Part shown: one piece after another, positions 9,980-19,003 of the stretch | Layout: each line of letters opens with the position of its first letter | Numbering within the stretch: the first letter of the stretch is position 1 | Source: Streptomyces sp. NRRL S-87 | GTDB taxonomy: Bacteria; Actinomycetota; Actinomycetes; Streptomycetales; Streptomycetaceae | Direction of reading: 5' to 3' | NCBI RefSeq assembly: GCF_000719335.1 | Contig: NZ_JOGB01000002.1 | Location: forward strand, 178,693 to 242,692 | DNA: 64,000 nucleotides | Made by a program: the position numbers and the translations under genes | Notes under the pieces: model-generated | What the model saw: only the letters and a program-made list of their open reading frames with translations | Told to the model about the DNA's origin: nothing | The model's database searches: none

Positions 9980-11047
9980 GTGATCGAGCTTGAGGGCGTG
10001 CCCGAGCTGATCGACCCGGTCATGGTGGCCGCGTTCGAGGGCTGGAACGACGCAGGCGACGCAGCCTCCGGTGCCGTGGCGCACCTGGACCGGGAGTGGA
10101 AGGGCGAGGTCTTCGCGGCTCTCGACGCCGAGGACTACTACGACTTCCAGGTCAACCGCCCCACGGTCTGGTTGGACGGCGGGGTACGGAAGATCACGTG
10201 GCCGACGACACGGCTGTCCGTGGTCCGGGTGGGCGGGGCGAAGCCGCGGGACCTGGTGCTGGTGCGCGGCATCGAACCGTCCATGCGCTGGCGGTCGTTC
10301 TGCAACGAGCTGCTCGGCTTCGCCCACGAGCTGGGCGTCGAGATGGTGGTGATCCTGGGCGCGCTGCTCGGCGACACCCCGCACACCCGCCCGGTGCCGG
10401 TCAGCGGCGTCACCTCCGATCCGGACCTGGCACGCACGCTGGACCTCGAGGAGACCCGGTACGAGGGGCCGACCGGCATCGTGGGCATCCTCCAAGAGGC
10501 CTGCACGCACGCGGGAGTTCCGGCGGTGTCGCTCTGGGCGGCGGTGCCGCACTACGTGTCGCAGCCGCCGAACCCGAAGGCGACGCTGGCGCTGCTGAAC
10601 CGGCTGGAGGATCTGATCGACGTGCGGATCCCGCTCGGCGAACTGCCGGAGGACGCCAGGGCGTGGCAGCTCGGGGTGGACCAACTCGCGGCCGAGGACA
10701 GCGAGGTGGCGGAGTACGTCCAGACGCTGGAGGAGGCGCGGGACACGGCGGACCTGCCGGAGGCCTCCGGGGACGCGATCGCGCGGGAGTTCGAGCGGTA
10801 CCTGCGGCGGCGGGAGCCGGGGCCCTCCGGGGGGCCGTCGCTCGCGACCGAATCGGGGGACGCGTCGTACCTGCGCGACACGTCGAGCGGGCGGACGCGT
10901 CCGCCGAAGCGGCGGCCCGACCTCGCGGGGGAGTCGGACTCCCCCGGCTCCGCCGGTTCCGCGGGTTCCGCGGGTTCCGCGGGGGCCGGTGGGGGCTCGG
11001 ACGAGGGGTCGTCCGGCGACCCGGAGTCCGGTACGTCGGAGGGGTGA
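9980..11047 (+). CDS. PAC2-family protein (proteasome assembly chaperone-like)
   Basis: 355 residues. The N-terminal about 270 residues match the PAC2 fold of actinobacteria, with the early block VMVAAFEGWNDAGDAASGAVAHL and strands such as VVILGALLGDTPHTRPVPVSG. Eukaryotic PAC2 assists 20S proteasome assembly; the role of the bacterial homologue is not established. The last about 70 residues are low-complexity, including tandem GSA units from a 9-nt DNA repeat (GGTTCCGCG) near 10945-10990, and are probably a disordered tail. The GTG start follows GGAAGGAG. A -10-like TAGGCT lies at the end of the preceding gene (about 9937). Confidence 0.88.
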   Translation: MIELEGVPELIDPVMVAAFEGWNDAGDAASGAVAHLDREWKGEVFAALDAEDYYDFQVNRPTVWLDGGVRKITWPTTRLSVVRVGGAKPRDLVLVRGIEPSMRWRSFCNELLGFAHELGVEMVVILGALLGDTPHTRPVPVSGVTSDPDLARTLDLEETRYEGPTGIVGILQEACTHAGVPAVSLWAAVPHYVSQPPNPKATLALLNRLEDLIDVRIPLGELPEDARAWQLGVDQLAAEDSEVAEYVQTLEEARDTADLPEASGDAIAREFERYLRRREPGPSGGPSLATESGDASYLRDTSSGRTRPPKRRPDLAGESDSPGSAGSAGSAGSAGAGGGSDEGSSGDPESGTSEG

Positions 11048-11117
11048 GCTCCCGGTCGTCCCCGACCCGGGTCGGGGGCCCTGCGGGGCCGGTCCCCTAC
11101 CGCGCCGGTTCGCCTCG

Positions 11118-11158
11118 AACGCCGGCGAGGGCTGCAGACTGCAGCCCCGCCGGCGTTT
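11118..11158. terminator. Bidirectional terminator between PAC2 gene and mshC
   Basis: About 20-nt arms (11118-11137 and 11139-11158) pair with a one-base bulge and end in TTT on the plus strand and in A/T-rich sequence on the minus strand. It sits between the converging genes ending at 11047 and 11168. Confidence 0.8.
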
Positions 11159-11167
11159 CGCGTGTCG

Positions 11168-12397
11168 TTACAGCGCCACGCCGAGCAGCGCGTCCACCGT
11201 ACGGGAGACCAGGCCGGGAGCCGAGGGGTCGTCGCCGCCGGTGTCGGCCTGGAGGGCGGCCCAGCGGTCGACGGCGGCCAGCGCCGCCGGGGCGTCCAGG
11301 TCGTCGGCGAGCGCCGCGCGGACCTCGTCGACCAGGGCGTCGGCCGAAGGGCCGTCGGGCCAGGACACGGCCGCGCGCCAGCGGCCGAGCCGGGCCACGG
11401 CCTCGGTGAGGACGTCGTCGGTCCACTCCCAGTCCGCCCGGTAGTGGTGGGCCAGCAGCGCGAGTCGGATGGCGGCCGGGTCGACCCCGTCGCGCCGCAG
11501 CTTCGAGACGAAGACCAGGTTGCCCTTGGACTTCGACATCTTCTCGCCGTGCAGCGCCACCATGCCGGCGTGCACGTACGCCTTGGCCATCGGGAACTCG
11601 CCCGTCAGGACCTGGGCGTGCGAGGCGCCCATCTCGTGGTGCGGGAAGGCCAGGTCGGAGCCGCCGCCCTGGATGTCGAAGCCCATGCCCAGGTGCTCCA
11701 GGGCGATGGCGACGCACTCGATGTGCCAGCCGGGGCGGCCGCGCCCCAGCGAGGCGCCGTCCCAGCTGGGCTCGCCCTCGCGGGCGGCCATCCACAGCAT
11801 CGGGTCGAGCGGGTTCTTCTTGCCGGGGCGGTCCGGGTCGCCGCCCCGCTCGGCGGACAGCAGCCGCATCGCGGCCGCGTCCAGGTTGGAGACCTGGCCG
11901 AAGTTCGGGTCGGCCTCGACGGAGAAGTAGACGTCGCCGTCGAGCTCGTACGCGGCGCCGGCGTCCCGGAGGCGCTCGACCAGCGGCACGATGCCCGGTA
12001 TGGCCTCGACGGCCCCGACGTAGTGCTGCGGCGGGAGCATCCGCAGGGCGGTCATGTCCTCGCGGAACAGGGCGGTCTCGCGCTCGGCGAGCTCGGTCCA
12101 GTCGTGGCCGTCGCGCAGGGCCCGCTCCAGCAGCGGGTCGTCGACGTCCGTGACGTTCTGGACGTAGTGGACCTGCCGCTTGGTGTCGAGCCACACGCGC
12201 TGAACGAGGTCGAACGCGTTGTAGGTCGCCGCGTGACCGATGTGGGTCGCGTCGTACGGGGTGATGCCGCAGACGTAGAGACGGGCGACGGGACCGGGGT
12301 CGAGGGTGATCTTCCCCTGGGTCGCGGTGTCGTGGATCTGGAGGTCGCGGCCCTTGCCGGGCAGGGCGGGAACCTCAGAAGCGGGCCAGGCATGCAT
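11168..12397 (-). CDS. mshC: Cysteine:1-D-myo-inosityl 2-amino-2-deoxy-alpha-D-glucopyranoside ligase
   Basis: 409-residue class-I tRNA-synthetase-like ligase that joins cysteine to GlcN-Ins with ATP, the committed step of mycothiol biosynthesis. Seen directly: the HIGH-like THIGHAATY (about residues 51-59), the preceding metal-binding [15 protein letters not shown] block, [11 protein letters not shown], and the KMSKSKGN loop (about 288). The sequence lacks the C-terminal anticodon domain expected of a true CysS and begins with the MshC-type [14 protein letters not shown]. It lies downstream of the phosphatase/DUF3090/SCO1664 trio on the same strand. A TAGGCT -10 motif lies 6 nt before the ATG with no Shine-Dalgarno, so it may be translated leaderless. 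Confidence 0.95.
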   Translation of the reverse strand: MHAWPASEVPALPGKGRDLQIHDTATQGKITLDPGPVARLYVCGITPYDATHIGHAATYNAFDLVQRVWLDTKRQVHYVQNVTDVDDPLLERALRDGHDWTELAERETALFREDMTALRMLPPQHYVGAVEAIPGIVPLVERLRDAGAAYELDGDVYFSVEADPNFGQVSNLDAAAMRLLSAERGGDPDRPGKKNPLDPMLWMAAREGEPSWDGASLGRGRPGWHIECVAIALEHLGMGFDIQGGGSDLAFPHHEMGASHAQVLTGEFPMAKAYVHAGMVALHGEKMSKSKGNLVFVSKLRRDGVDPAAIRLALLAHHYRADWEWTDDVLTEAVARLGRWRAAVSWPDGPSADALVDEVRAALADDLDAPAALAAVDRWAALQADTGGDDPSAPGLVSRTVDALLGVAL

Positions 12398-12403
12398 GCC
12401 TTG

Positions 12404-12409
12404 AGCCTA
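12404..12409 (-). promoter_or_regulatory. -10 element of mshC (leaderless start)
   Basis: On the minus strand TAGGCT is followed by six bases and then the mshC ATG at 12397. This spacing puts transcription start at or next to the start codon, as in actinobacterial leaderless mRNAs. No ribosome binding site is visible. Confidence 0.5.
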
Positions 12410-12508
12410 ACCGGACGCACGTTCCGTCATCGAACCGGACCGGCAGGGTTGGCCGGAACGCACCCCTTGCGCGATGGCCGGTTCCATGCGTGGCACCCGG
12501 CCACGGCC

Positions 12509-13342
12509 TCACACGGGCGGCCAGGGGATCGCGGGCCACTGGCCGCTGGGGACCGGGTGCCTGCCGGTTTCCAGCAGCTGCGCCACCCGGTCCCGTACGG
12601 CGGCCAGCTCGGCGGCCGTGATGAGTTCGGCCAGCCGGGTGGCGAGCGGGCCCCCGTCGGCCGTCTCGGAGGCGAGTTTCCGCAGCACCTCGACGGCCTC
12701 GTCGGTGAGCGGCTCCCCCGCCCAGCCCCACAGCAGGGTGCGCAGCTTGTCCTCGGTGTTGAAGGTGACGCCGTGGTCGATGGCGTACAGCCGGCCGTCG
12801 GGGGCGGGCAGCAGGTGGCCCCCCTTGCGGTCTCCGTTGTTGATGACGGCGTCGAGGACGGCGAGGCGGCGCAGCCGCGGGTCGTCGGCGTGCACGAGGA
12901 GGGCGGTGCGGCCGCCGCCGACCTCGGCGTGGCCGACGGCCTTCCAGCCCTCCCCCGGCTCGTCGCCCTCCACGAGGGCGAGCAGGCCGGCCTCCGCCCC
13001 GTCGGCGGACTCGATCCACTGCTGGACCATGCCCTCGCCGTAGGGGCCGTCCCGGAGCACGGTGGTGGGGACCAGGCCCCATCCGGTGGCCTCGGAGAGC
13101 AGGTAGGCGGCGACCTCGCGGCGGGCGAGGTTGCCGTCGGGGAAGTCCCAGAGCGGGCGCTCGCCGGCCACGGGCTTGTACACGCAGCGCACGTTCGTGC
13201 CGTCGTGCGCGACCTCGCACAGCAGGACGGCGTTCGAGGCCTCCCTGATCCGGCCCAGTACGATCAGCTCGCCGCGGGCCAGCAGCTCGGCCGTCACCAG
13301 CGCGTCCCCCTCCACCGGCGTCTCCGGTTCCACGGCACTCAC
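12509..13342 (-). CDS. SCO1664-family PI3/4-kinase-like protein
   Basis: 277 residues with the GTG start at 13342. The family is known from actinobacteria as SCO1664-like and resembles phosphatidylinositol 3-/4-kinases. A catalytic-loop-like INNGDRKGGHLL (about residues 165-176) and a metal-binding-like YAIDHGVTFN (about 186-195) are present, so ATP-dependent phosphorylation is plausible but the substrate is unknown. The chosen GTG overlaps the upstream DUF3090 stop by 4 nt (GTGA); an ATG 33 nt further up (13375) would overlap more and add a Pro-rich extension. It is the third gene of a conserved phosphatase-DUF3090-kinase-like trio next to mshC. Confidence 0.85.
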   Translation of the reverse strand: MSAVEPETPVEGDALVTAELLARGELIVLGRIREASNAVLLCEVAHDGTNVRCVYKPVAGERPLWDFPDGNLARREVAAYLLSEATGWGLVPTTVLRDGPYGEGMVQQWIESADGAEAGLLALVEGDEPGEGWKAVGHAEVGGGRTALLVHADDPRLRRLAVLDAVINNGDRKGGHLLPAPDGRLYAIDHGVTFNTEDKLRTLLWGWAGEPLTDEAVEVLRKLASETADGGPLATRLAELITAAELAAVRDRVAQLLETGRHPVPSGQWPAIPWPPV

Positions 13343-13929
13343 GCCCCGCGGCGGTAGCCGTTCTGGCGGGGACACACGTGCCCCTCAGGGTCCAGCGGCA
13401 GACTGCACAGCGGGCACGGCGGGCGGCCCGCGTTGACGACGTCGAGGGCCCGCTTGGCGAAGGCGCGGGCCTGCGCTCCGGTGAGGCGCACCCGCAGCAT
13501 CGGCGGGCCGTTCTCCTCGTCCTGGAGGAGCCGCTCCTCCGCCTCGGCGAGGTCCTCCTCCGAGTCGGCGTCGAGCTCGACGAGCGCCTGCGCCTCGACG
13601 ATCATGCGCTGGTGCTCGCCGTCCCAGGCCAGGGCCATGGTGCCGACGCGGAACTCCTCGTCCACGGGGACGTCCAGCGGCGCGGTGTCGGCGCTGTCGG
13701 GGAGGGCGAGGGCGGGCACGGGCGCGTTGCCGCCGGTGCGCCGCACGACCTCGTCCAGCAGCTCGTCCATGCGCTCCGCCAGGGCCGCGACCTGCGTCTT
13801 CTCCAGCGCGACGCTGGTGACGCGGCTGCCCGCGGAGGCCTGGAGGTAGAACGTACGGCGTCCGGGCAGGCCGACCGTGCCGGCCACGAAGCGGTCCGGC
13901 GGGTCGTAGAGGAACACCTGACGGGGCAC
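13339..13929 (-). CDS. DUF3090-family protein
   Basis: 196 residues. The N-terminal beta-rich region (RQVFLYDPPDRFVAGTVGLPGRRTFYLQA) is the DUF3090 hallmark. The last 30 residues form a zinc-ribbon-like tail with CPLC (about 178-181) and a third Cys in HVCPRQNGYRRG. No catalytic function is known. The stop codon overlaps the next gene's GTG start by 4 nt, so translation of the two is probably coupled. It lies 103 nt downstream of the histidine phosphatase gene on the same strand. Confidence 0.88.
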   Translation of the reverse strand: MPRQVFLYDPPDRFVAGTVGLPGRRTFYLQASAGSRVTSVALEKTQVAALAERMDELLDEVVRRTGGNAPVPALALPDSADTAPLDVPVDEEFRVGTMALAWDGEHQRMIVEAQALVELDADSEEDLAEAEERLLQDEENGPPMLRVRLTGAQARAFAKRALDVVNAGRPPCPLCSLPLDPEGHVCPRQNGYRRGA

Positions 13930-14032
13930 GTCCAGTCTCCGTAAGTCTCGGTAGGTCTCGGGAAGTCCGTGCGTCGGCGCGGGGGCACGGGCGCACCTGT
14001 TCCAGGTTCGTCCACCCTACTGCGCCGGTGGA

Positions 14033-14779
14033 TCACTGCGCGCCCGTGCTGCCCCCCACCACGGCGTCCCCGCCGTCCCCGACCGGGTCCGGTGCCTCGT
14101 CGGAGGACTCCGCCACCGCCTCGGGAGTGGGCTCGGCGGACGGCCCGTGGGGGGCGAGCCCGGCCAGGTCCCCGGTGTCGCCCAGGCGGAGGAGGAAGGG
14201 CCTGAGCCGCGTGTAGCGGATCGCGGTGACCGAACAGGGGTCGACCGAGATCCGCTGGAAGAGGTCGAGGTGCATGCCGAGCGCGTCGGCGACCACGGAC
14301 TTGATGATGTCGCCGTGGGAGCACATCAGGAACAGGGCGTCCTCGCCGTGCTCGGCGTCGATCCGCTCGTTCCAGTCCCGTACGGCCGCCACCGCGCGGT
14401 ACTGCATGCGGGCCATGGACTCGCCGCCGGGGAAGGCGGCGGCGGAGGGGTGGCGCTGGACGACCTTCATGAGGGGTTCGTCGGCGAGCTCGGCGAGCTT
14501 GCGCCCGGACCAGTCGCCGTAGTCGCACTCCCCGATGCGGTCCTCGGTGTGCAGGGTCATCCCGGGCCGTGCGGCCAGCAGCGGGGCGAGGGTCTCGCGG
14601 CAGCGCTGGAGGGGGCTGGTGACGGCGGCGGCCAGCGGCAGGCCGGCCAGTCGGGCGGGCAGGGCGGCCGCCTGGGCGGCGCCGTGCGCGTCGAGGGCGA
14701 TGCCGGGGGTGAGTCCGGCGAGCACCCCGGAGGTGTTCGCGGTGGAGCGTCCGTGCCGTACCAGGATCAAGGTCGCCAT
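14033..14779 (-). CDS. Histidine phosphatase superfamily protein (MSMEG_4193-like)
   Basis: 248 residues. The phosphoglycerate-mutase-like signature LVRHGRSTANTSG is at residues 6-18; the catalytic His of RHG becomes phosphorylated. Further active-site elements are TSPLQRCRETL (about 54-64), the GECDYGDWSGR block (about 83-93) and the late SHGDIIKSVV (about 152-161). The C-terminal about 50 residues are acidic and low-complexity. In actinobacteria this family occurs with DUF3090 and the SCO1664 kinase-like protein, as here. A TACCCT motif 8 nt before the ATG suggests a very short or absent leader. Confidence 0.88.
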   Translation of the reverse strand: MATLILVRHGRSTANTSGVLAGLTPGIALDAHGAAQAAALPARLAGLPLAAAVTSPLQRCRETLAPLLAARPGMTLHTEDRIGECDYGDWSGRKLAELADEPLMKVVQRHPSAAAFPGGESMARMQYRAVAAVRDWNERIDAEHGEDALFLMCSHGDIIKSVVADALGMHLDLFQRISVDPCSVTAIRYTRLRPFLLRLGDTGDLAGLAPHGPSAEPTPEAVAESSDEAPDPVGDGGDAVVGGSTGAQ

Positions 14780-14828
14780 GGCCCCCAGGGTAGGCCGTGG
14801 TGTACGCCCGCGCCGGGGTCGGGGGACA

Positions 14829-15821
14829 ATGCCCGTCGTGATTGTGGACAGCGCGATTTACAAGGGTGGTGCTCGGGTGTCGGGCCCCGAGGACCTCTCC
14901 GACGCACTCGAGGAGGCTCGGGCGACGGGCGACGCGTTCCTCTGGGTGGGGATGCACGAGCCGACCGAGAAGGAGTTCGAGCACGTCCGCAGCGAGTTCG
15001 GGCTGCACCCGCTGGCCGTGGAGGACGCGCTGACCGCCCATCAGCGGCCGAAGCTCGAGGTGTACGACGACTCGCTGTTCGTGGTACTGAAGCCGGTCGT
15101 GTACGACGACGACCTCGACACGGTGACCACCGGCGAGCTGATGGTGTTCATCGGCGACTCGTTCGTGGTGACGGTGCGGCACGGCGAGGGCGGCGCGCTG
15201 GCCGCCGTGCGGCACCGCCTGGAGCACGAGCCGCAGGTGCTGCGGCACGGCCCGACGGCCGTGCTGTACGCGGTGGCCGACGCGGTGGTGGACCACTACA
15301 TCGACGTGGCGGCCGAACTGCAGGCGGACCTGGAGGAGCTGGAGGCGGAGGTCTTCCAGCCCAACGGCGGGGACGCGAAGAACACCGCCTCGCGGATCTA
15401 CAACTTCAAGCGGCAGGTGCTGGAGTTCCGGCGGGCCACCGCCCCGCTGATGCAGCCGATGAGCCGGCTCTCGGTCCCCGGGGTGCCGTTCGTGCACGAG
15501 CACGCCCGGCCGTTCTTCCGGGACGTGGCCGACCACCTGACGAAGGCGAACGAGTACGTCGAGGGCCTGGACCGCCTGCTGTCGGACGCGCTGGCGGCGC
15601 ACCTGGCGCAGATGGGCGTGCGCCAGAACGACGACATGCGCAAGATCTCGGCCTGGGCGGCGATGGCGGCCGTGCCGACGATGGTCGCGGGCATCTACGG
15701 GATGAACTTCGACCACATGCCGGAGCTGCACACCCGGTACGGGTACGAGGTCGTGCTCGTGGTGATGGGGCTGATCGTGTGGGGGCTGCACCGGATGTTC
15801 AAGCGGCGCGGCTGGCTGTAG
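14829..15821 (+). CDS. corA: CorA-family magnesium/divalent cation channel
   Basis: 330 residues. A large N-terminal cytoplasmic domain (1 to about 265) with a long coiled helix (DVAAELQADLEELEAEVF) precedes two C-terminal membrane segments. The pore signature YGMNF sits at the end of the first membrane helix (about residue 293), and a basic tail (HRMFKRRGWL) follows the second. CorA pentamers import Mg2+ and sometimes Co2+ or Ni2+. The start at 14829 begins MPVVIVDSAIY behind a GGGGG tract; a GTG 9 nt further in is possible. The stop lies 12 nt from the convergent ferritin-like gene. Confidence 0.93.
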   Translation: MPVVIVDSAIYKGGARVSGPEDLSDALEEARATGDAFLWVGMHEPTEKEFEHVRSEFGLHPLAVEDALTAHQRPKLEVYDDSLFVVLKPVVYDDDLDTVTTGELMVFIGDSFVVTVRHGEGGALAAVRHRLEHEPQVLRHGPTAVLYAVADAVVDHYIDVAAELQADLEELEAEVFQPNGGDAKNTASRIYNFKRQVLEFRRATAPLMQPMSRLSVPGVPFVHEHARPFFRDVADHLTKANEYVEGLDRLLSDALAAHLAQMGVRQNDDMRKISAWAAMAAVPTMVAGIYGMNFDHMPELHTRYGYEVVLVVMGLIVWGLHRMFKRRGWL

Positions 15822-15833
15822 GGCCGACGCGGT

Positions 15834-16625
15834 TCAGACCAGCTCGGGCGCGGCGGCCACGGGCGGCCCGCCGAGGGCGTCGCGCCGCTCCGGCTCGCGC
15901 AGGCTGACCGCCTTGTGCCAGCCGGCGAAGCGCTCGTACGCGTACACGGCCCGGATGCCGGCGGCCAGCGCGGCGGACTTGGCCCGGGGCCACTTCAGGA
16001 TGCGCCCCATGTGGTCCATGACGGCGAGGCTGACGTCGCGGTAGATGGCGATCTCGGCGAGGGCGCTCTCGCGCAGCACCCGCTGGATGGTGCGGCCGTG
16101 GCCCGCGCGGGCCAGCCGGAGCAGTTCCTCGTGGCAGTAGGCGAGGTGGTTGTCCTCGTCGTTGCTGATCATGCGGATGGCCTTGCCGACCTCGGGGTGG
16201 TCGCCGAAGTCGCGCACCAGCATGACCATCTGGTCGGCGGCCCGCTGCTCGGTGACGCGGCTGTGCGAGAGGTAGACGACGATGTCCTCGTCCGTCAGCC
16301 GCCGGTCCGCGCGGAGCTTGGAGTGGGCCAGCCCGATGCCGTGCTTCTCCAGCAGCATCGTGTAGTCCGTCTCGGGCGGGACGGGTACGGGCGGCAGGCC
16401 GCGCTTCCTGAGGAGCTGGTGGAAGATCCGGCCGTGCTTGTCCTCGTCCGCGCCGTGCCGCGCGATCTTGGGCGCCAGGTCCGCCATGGTGGGGGGCACG
16501 AGGGCCGCGATGCGGGCGTTCTCCCAGCCGCCCTGGGCCTCTCCGCTGGCCGCGATCGAGCAGAACAGCTGGTAGGAGTCGTCGTCGTCGATGATCTCCT
16601 GGAACAGGCTTCGGGCCGAGAGCAT
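15834..16625 (-). CDS. Ferritin-like di-iron family protein
   Basis: 263 residues, entirely helical in appearance. Glu/His motifs spaced as in four-helix di-iron proteins are seen: ADEDKHGRIF (about residues 58-67), a central EQRAADQM (about 128) and ISNDEDNHLAYCHEE (about 152-166). This fits a ferritin-like or rubrerythrin-like oxidase fold, function unknown. The ATG at 16625 was chosen because AGAGGTGG precedes it; a start 36 nt further up lacks a site. A 17-bp hairpin separates it from the LLM gene upstream. Confidence 0.82.
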   Translation of the reverse strand: MLSARSLFQEIIDDDDSYQLFCSIAASGEAQGGWENARIAALVPPTMADLAPKIARHGADEDKHGRIFHQLLRKRGLPPVPVPPETDYTMLLEKHGIGLAHSKLRADRRLTDEDIVVYLSHSRVTEQRAADQMVMLVRDFGDHPEVGKAIRMISNDEDNHLAYCHEELLRLARAGHGRTIQRVLRESALAEIAIYRDVSLAVMDHMGRILKWPRAKSAALAAGIRAVYAYERFAGWHKAVSLREPERRDALGGPPVAAAPELV

Positions 16626-16762
16626 CACTGCCACCTCTTCTCGCGCACTCCCCCGTCCCACGAGTCAAAGCCCGAAGCGGCAGGCGGGCAACAGGGGCGT
16701 CGCGCGCGCTCGGCCGAACGGACGACGCCGGCGTCGCGGCTCCGTCCCGCCGCGGCGGAAAC

Positions 16763-16800
16763 CGCGCACGGCCCGGCCGTAACCGGCCGGGCCGTGCGCG
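16763..16800 (-). terminator. Terminator of the LLM oxidoreductase gene
   Basis: Perfect inverted repeat, 16-17 bp per arm (16763-16779 and 16784-16800), around a TAAC loop. It lies about 80 nt past the minus-strand stop at 16878. Confidence 0.75.
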
Positions 16801-16877
16801 CGTTGTCAGCGGTGACGGCCGTGGCGGGGAAGACCCCCGAGCCCCCACCACGGCCGCGGGCAGTCGCTCGGCACTCC

Positions 16878-17933
16878 CTAGGCGAGTCCCGCGCGCTCCA
16901 TGGCCTCGACGCCGGTGCGCAGCGCGGTGATCCGCTCGTCGAGCGTGAAGCCCGCCGGGGCCAGGGTCAGGGTGGTGACCCCGGCCTCGGCGTAGGCCTT
17001 CATCCCGTCGGCGATCCGCTCGACGGGGCCGAGCAGGGTGGTGGAGTCGATCAGCTGGTGCGGGACGGCCGCGGCGGCCCCCTGCTTGTCGCCGGCCAGG
17101 TACTTGTCCTGGATCTCGGCGGCCTCCTTCTCGTAGCCCATGCGCTGGGCGAGCTGGTTGTAGAAGTTCTGCTTGCGGCTGCCCATGCCGCCCACGTACA
17201 GGGCGGTGTACGGACGGAACATGTCGGCCAGCGCCGTGACGTCCTCGCCGACCGCCAGCGGCACGGTCGGGCACACGTCGAAGCCGTCCATGGTCAGGCC
17301 CGCCTTCTCGCGGCCCGTGCGGATGTGCCGCAGCGCGGTGTCCTCCAGGTGCTCGGCCGCCGGGAAAATCAGCAGGGCGCCGTCGGCGATCTCGCCGGTC
17401 TGCTCCAGGTTCTTGGGGCCGATCGCGGCGATGTAGAGCGGGATGTGCTCGCGCTCCGGGTGCACGGTGAGCTTGATGGGCTTGCCCGGGCCGCCCGGCA
17501 GCGGCAGGGTCCAGTGCTCGCCCTCGTACGACAGGCGCTCGCGGGTCATGGCCTTGCGGACGATCTCGACGTACTCGCGCGTGCGGGCCAGCGGCTTGTC
17601 GAACTTGACGCCGTACCAGCCCTCGGAGACCTGCGGGCCGGAGACGCCCAGGCCGAGGCGGAAGCGGCCGCCGGAGAGGGAGTCGAGGGTGGCGGCGGTC
17701 ATGGCCGTCATGGCGGGCTGGCGGGCCGGGATCTGGAAGATCGCCGAGCCGACGTCGATGCGCTCGGTCTGGGCGGCGACCCAGGCGAGCACGGTGGGCG
17801 CGTCGGATCCGTAGGCCTCGGCCGCCCAGCAGACGTCGTAGCCGAGGCGGTCGGCCTCCTGCGCGACGGCGAGGTTGTCGGCGTCCATGCCCGCACCCCA
17901 GTAGCCGAGATTGATGCCGAGCCGCATAACCAT
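16878..17933 (-). CDS. LLM-class F420-dependent oxidoreductase
   Basis: 351 residues with the luciferase-like TIM barrel of the F420-dependent family. The start MRLGINLGYWGAGMDADNLAVAQEADRLGYD, the block SGGRFRLGLGVSGPQVSEGWYG (about residues 91-112) and the terminal GVTTLTLAPAGF are typical of this actinobacterial group. It probably transfers hydride between F420H2 and an unknown substrate. Two ATGs (17933 and 17927) are possible; AAGGGGA precedes the first. A palindrome TTACCGATCAGTAA at 17939-17952 abuts the ribosome site, suggesting repression. Confidence 0.9.
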   Translation of the reverse strand: MVMRLGINLGYWGAGMDADNLAVAQEADRLGYDVCWAAEAYGSDAPTVLAWVAAQTERIDVGSAIFQIPARQPAMTAMTAATLDSLSGGRFRLGLGVSGPQVSEGWYGVKFDKPLARTREYVEIVRKAMTRERLSYEGEHWTLPLPGGPGKPIKLTVHPEREHIPLYIAAIGPKNLEQTGEIADGALLIFPAAEHLEDTALRHIRTGREKAGLTMDGFDVCPTVPLAVGEDVTALADMFRPYTALYVGGMGSRKQNFYNQLAQRMGYEKEAAEIQDKYLAGDKQGAAAAVPHQLIDSTTLLGPVERIADGMKAYAEAGVTTLTLAPAGFTLDERITALRTGVEAMERAGLA

Positions 17934-17938
17934 TCCCC

Positions 17939-17952
17939 TTACCGATCAGTAA
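17939..17952. promoter_or_regulatory. Palindrome at the LLM oxidoreductase start
   Basis: TTACCGATCAGTAA is an imperfect palindrome (TTAC-YGATCR-GTAA) immediately upstream of and touching the ribosome binding site of the minus-strand gene. Candidate operator; the regulator is unknown. Confidence 0.4.
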
Positions 17953-18019
17953 CGTCTGGTCCGGGGACTGTAGCGCGCACCGGTCCCCCGCGTCAGTGCC
18001 CCCAGTACCCTCAGCCCTC

Positions 18020-19003
18020 ATGGAGCAGAGGCAACTCGGCCGCACGGGCCTGCGGGTGTCCAGGATCGGGCTGGGCACCCTGACCTGGGGGCGGGACACG
18101 GACGAGCACGACGCCGCGGACCAGCTGAAGGCCTTCTGGGAGGCGGGCGGGACGCTGGTCGACACGGCGGACGTGTACGCGGGCGGCGAGGCGGAGTACC
18201 TGCTCGGGCAGCTCGTCGGGACCCTCGTGCCGCGCGGGGAACTGGTGATCGCCACCAAGGCGGGCAGCGTCCCTGACCCGGAGCGCCGCTTCGACGGCTC
18301 CCGCGGGCACCTGCTGGCCGCCCTGGACGCCTCGCTGGCGCGGCTGGGCACGGACCACGTCGACCTGTGGCAGCTGCACGCCTTCGACCCGGACACGCCG
18401 CTGGAGGAGACCCTGCAGGCGCTGGACCTGGCGGTGAGCAGCGGACGGGCCCGGTACGTCGGCGTGTCGAACCTGTGCGGCTGGCAGCTGGCGAAGGCGG
18501 CCACCTGGCAGCTCGCGGCGCCGGGGGCGCGGACGCGCCTGTCGAGCACGCAGATGGAGTACTCGCTCCTCCAGCGGGGCGTCGAGCGCGAGGTGCTGCC
18601 GGCCGCGCGGGACCTGGGGGTGGGTCTGCTGCCCTCCTCGCCGCTCGGCCGCGGGGTCCTGACCGGCAAGTACCGGGCGGGTGCGCCGGAGGGGTCGCGC
18701 GGGGCCTCGGAGCACATGGCGCCCTTCGTGGCCCCGTACCTGGACGACGCGGCGAGCCGGATCGTGGACGCGGTGGCCACGGCGGCGAACGGGCTGGCCG
18801 TGACCCCGCTCCAGGTGGCCCTGGCCTGGGTGCGGGACCGGCCGGGGGTGGCGGCCCCCATCGTCGGCGCGCGCACCGCACGGCAGCTGTCCGAGGCGCT
18901 GTCAGTGGAGGCCCTTAGTCTTCCGGTGGAGATCTGCCAGGCCCTGGACGACGTCTCGGCGCCTGTGCACCGCTATCCCGACCAGGACTGGAGCACGCTG
19001 TGA
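18020..19003 (+). CDS. Aldo/keto reductase
   Basis: 327-residue NADPH-dependent oxidoreductase with the AKR barrel. The catalytic tetrad is visible: Asp and Tyr in DTADVYAGGEAE (about residues 49-60), Lys in IATKAGS (about 81) and His in LWQLHAF (about 118). The cofactor-binding end has VGARTARQLSEAL. The substrate is unknown. The ATG at 18020 starts MEQRQLGRTGL, the usual family start; TACCCT 8 nt before it hints at a nearly leaderless mRNA. Its TGA overlaps the GTG of the next gene by 4 nt, so the two are probably co-translated. Confidence 0.93.
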   Translation: MEQRQLGRTGLRVSRIGLGTLTWGRDTDEHDAADQLKAFWEAGGTLVDTADVYAGGEAEYLLGQLVGTLVPRGELVIATKAGSVPDPERRFDGSRGHLLAALDASLARLGTDHVDLWQLHAFDPDTPLEETLQALDLAVSSGRARYVGVSNLCGWQLAKAATWQLAAPGARTRLSSTQMEYSLLQRGVEREVLPAARDLGVGLLPSSPLGRGVLTGKYRAGAPEGSRGASEHMAPFVAPYLDDAASRIVDAVATAANGLAVTPLQVALAWVRDRPGVAAPIVGARTARQLSEALSVEALSLPVEICQALDDVSAPVHRYPDQDWSTL

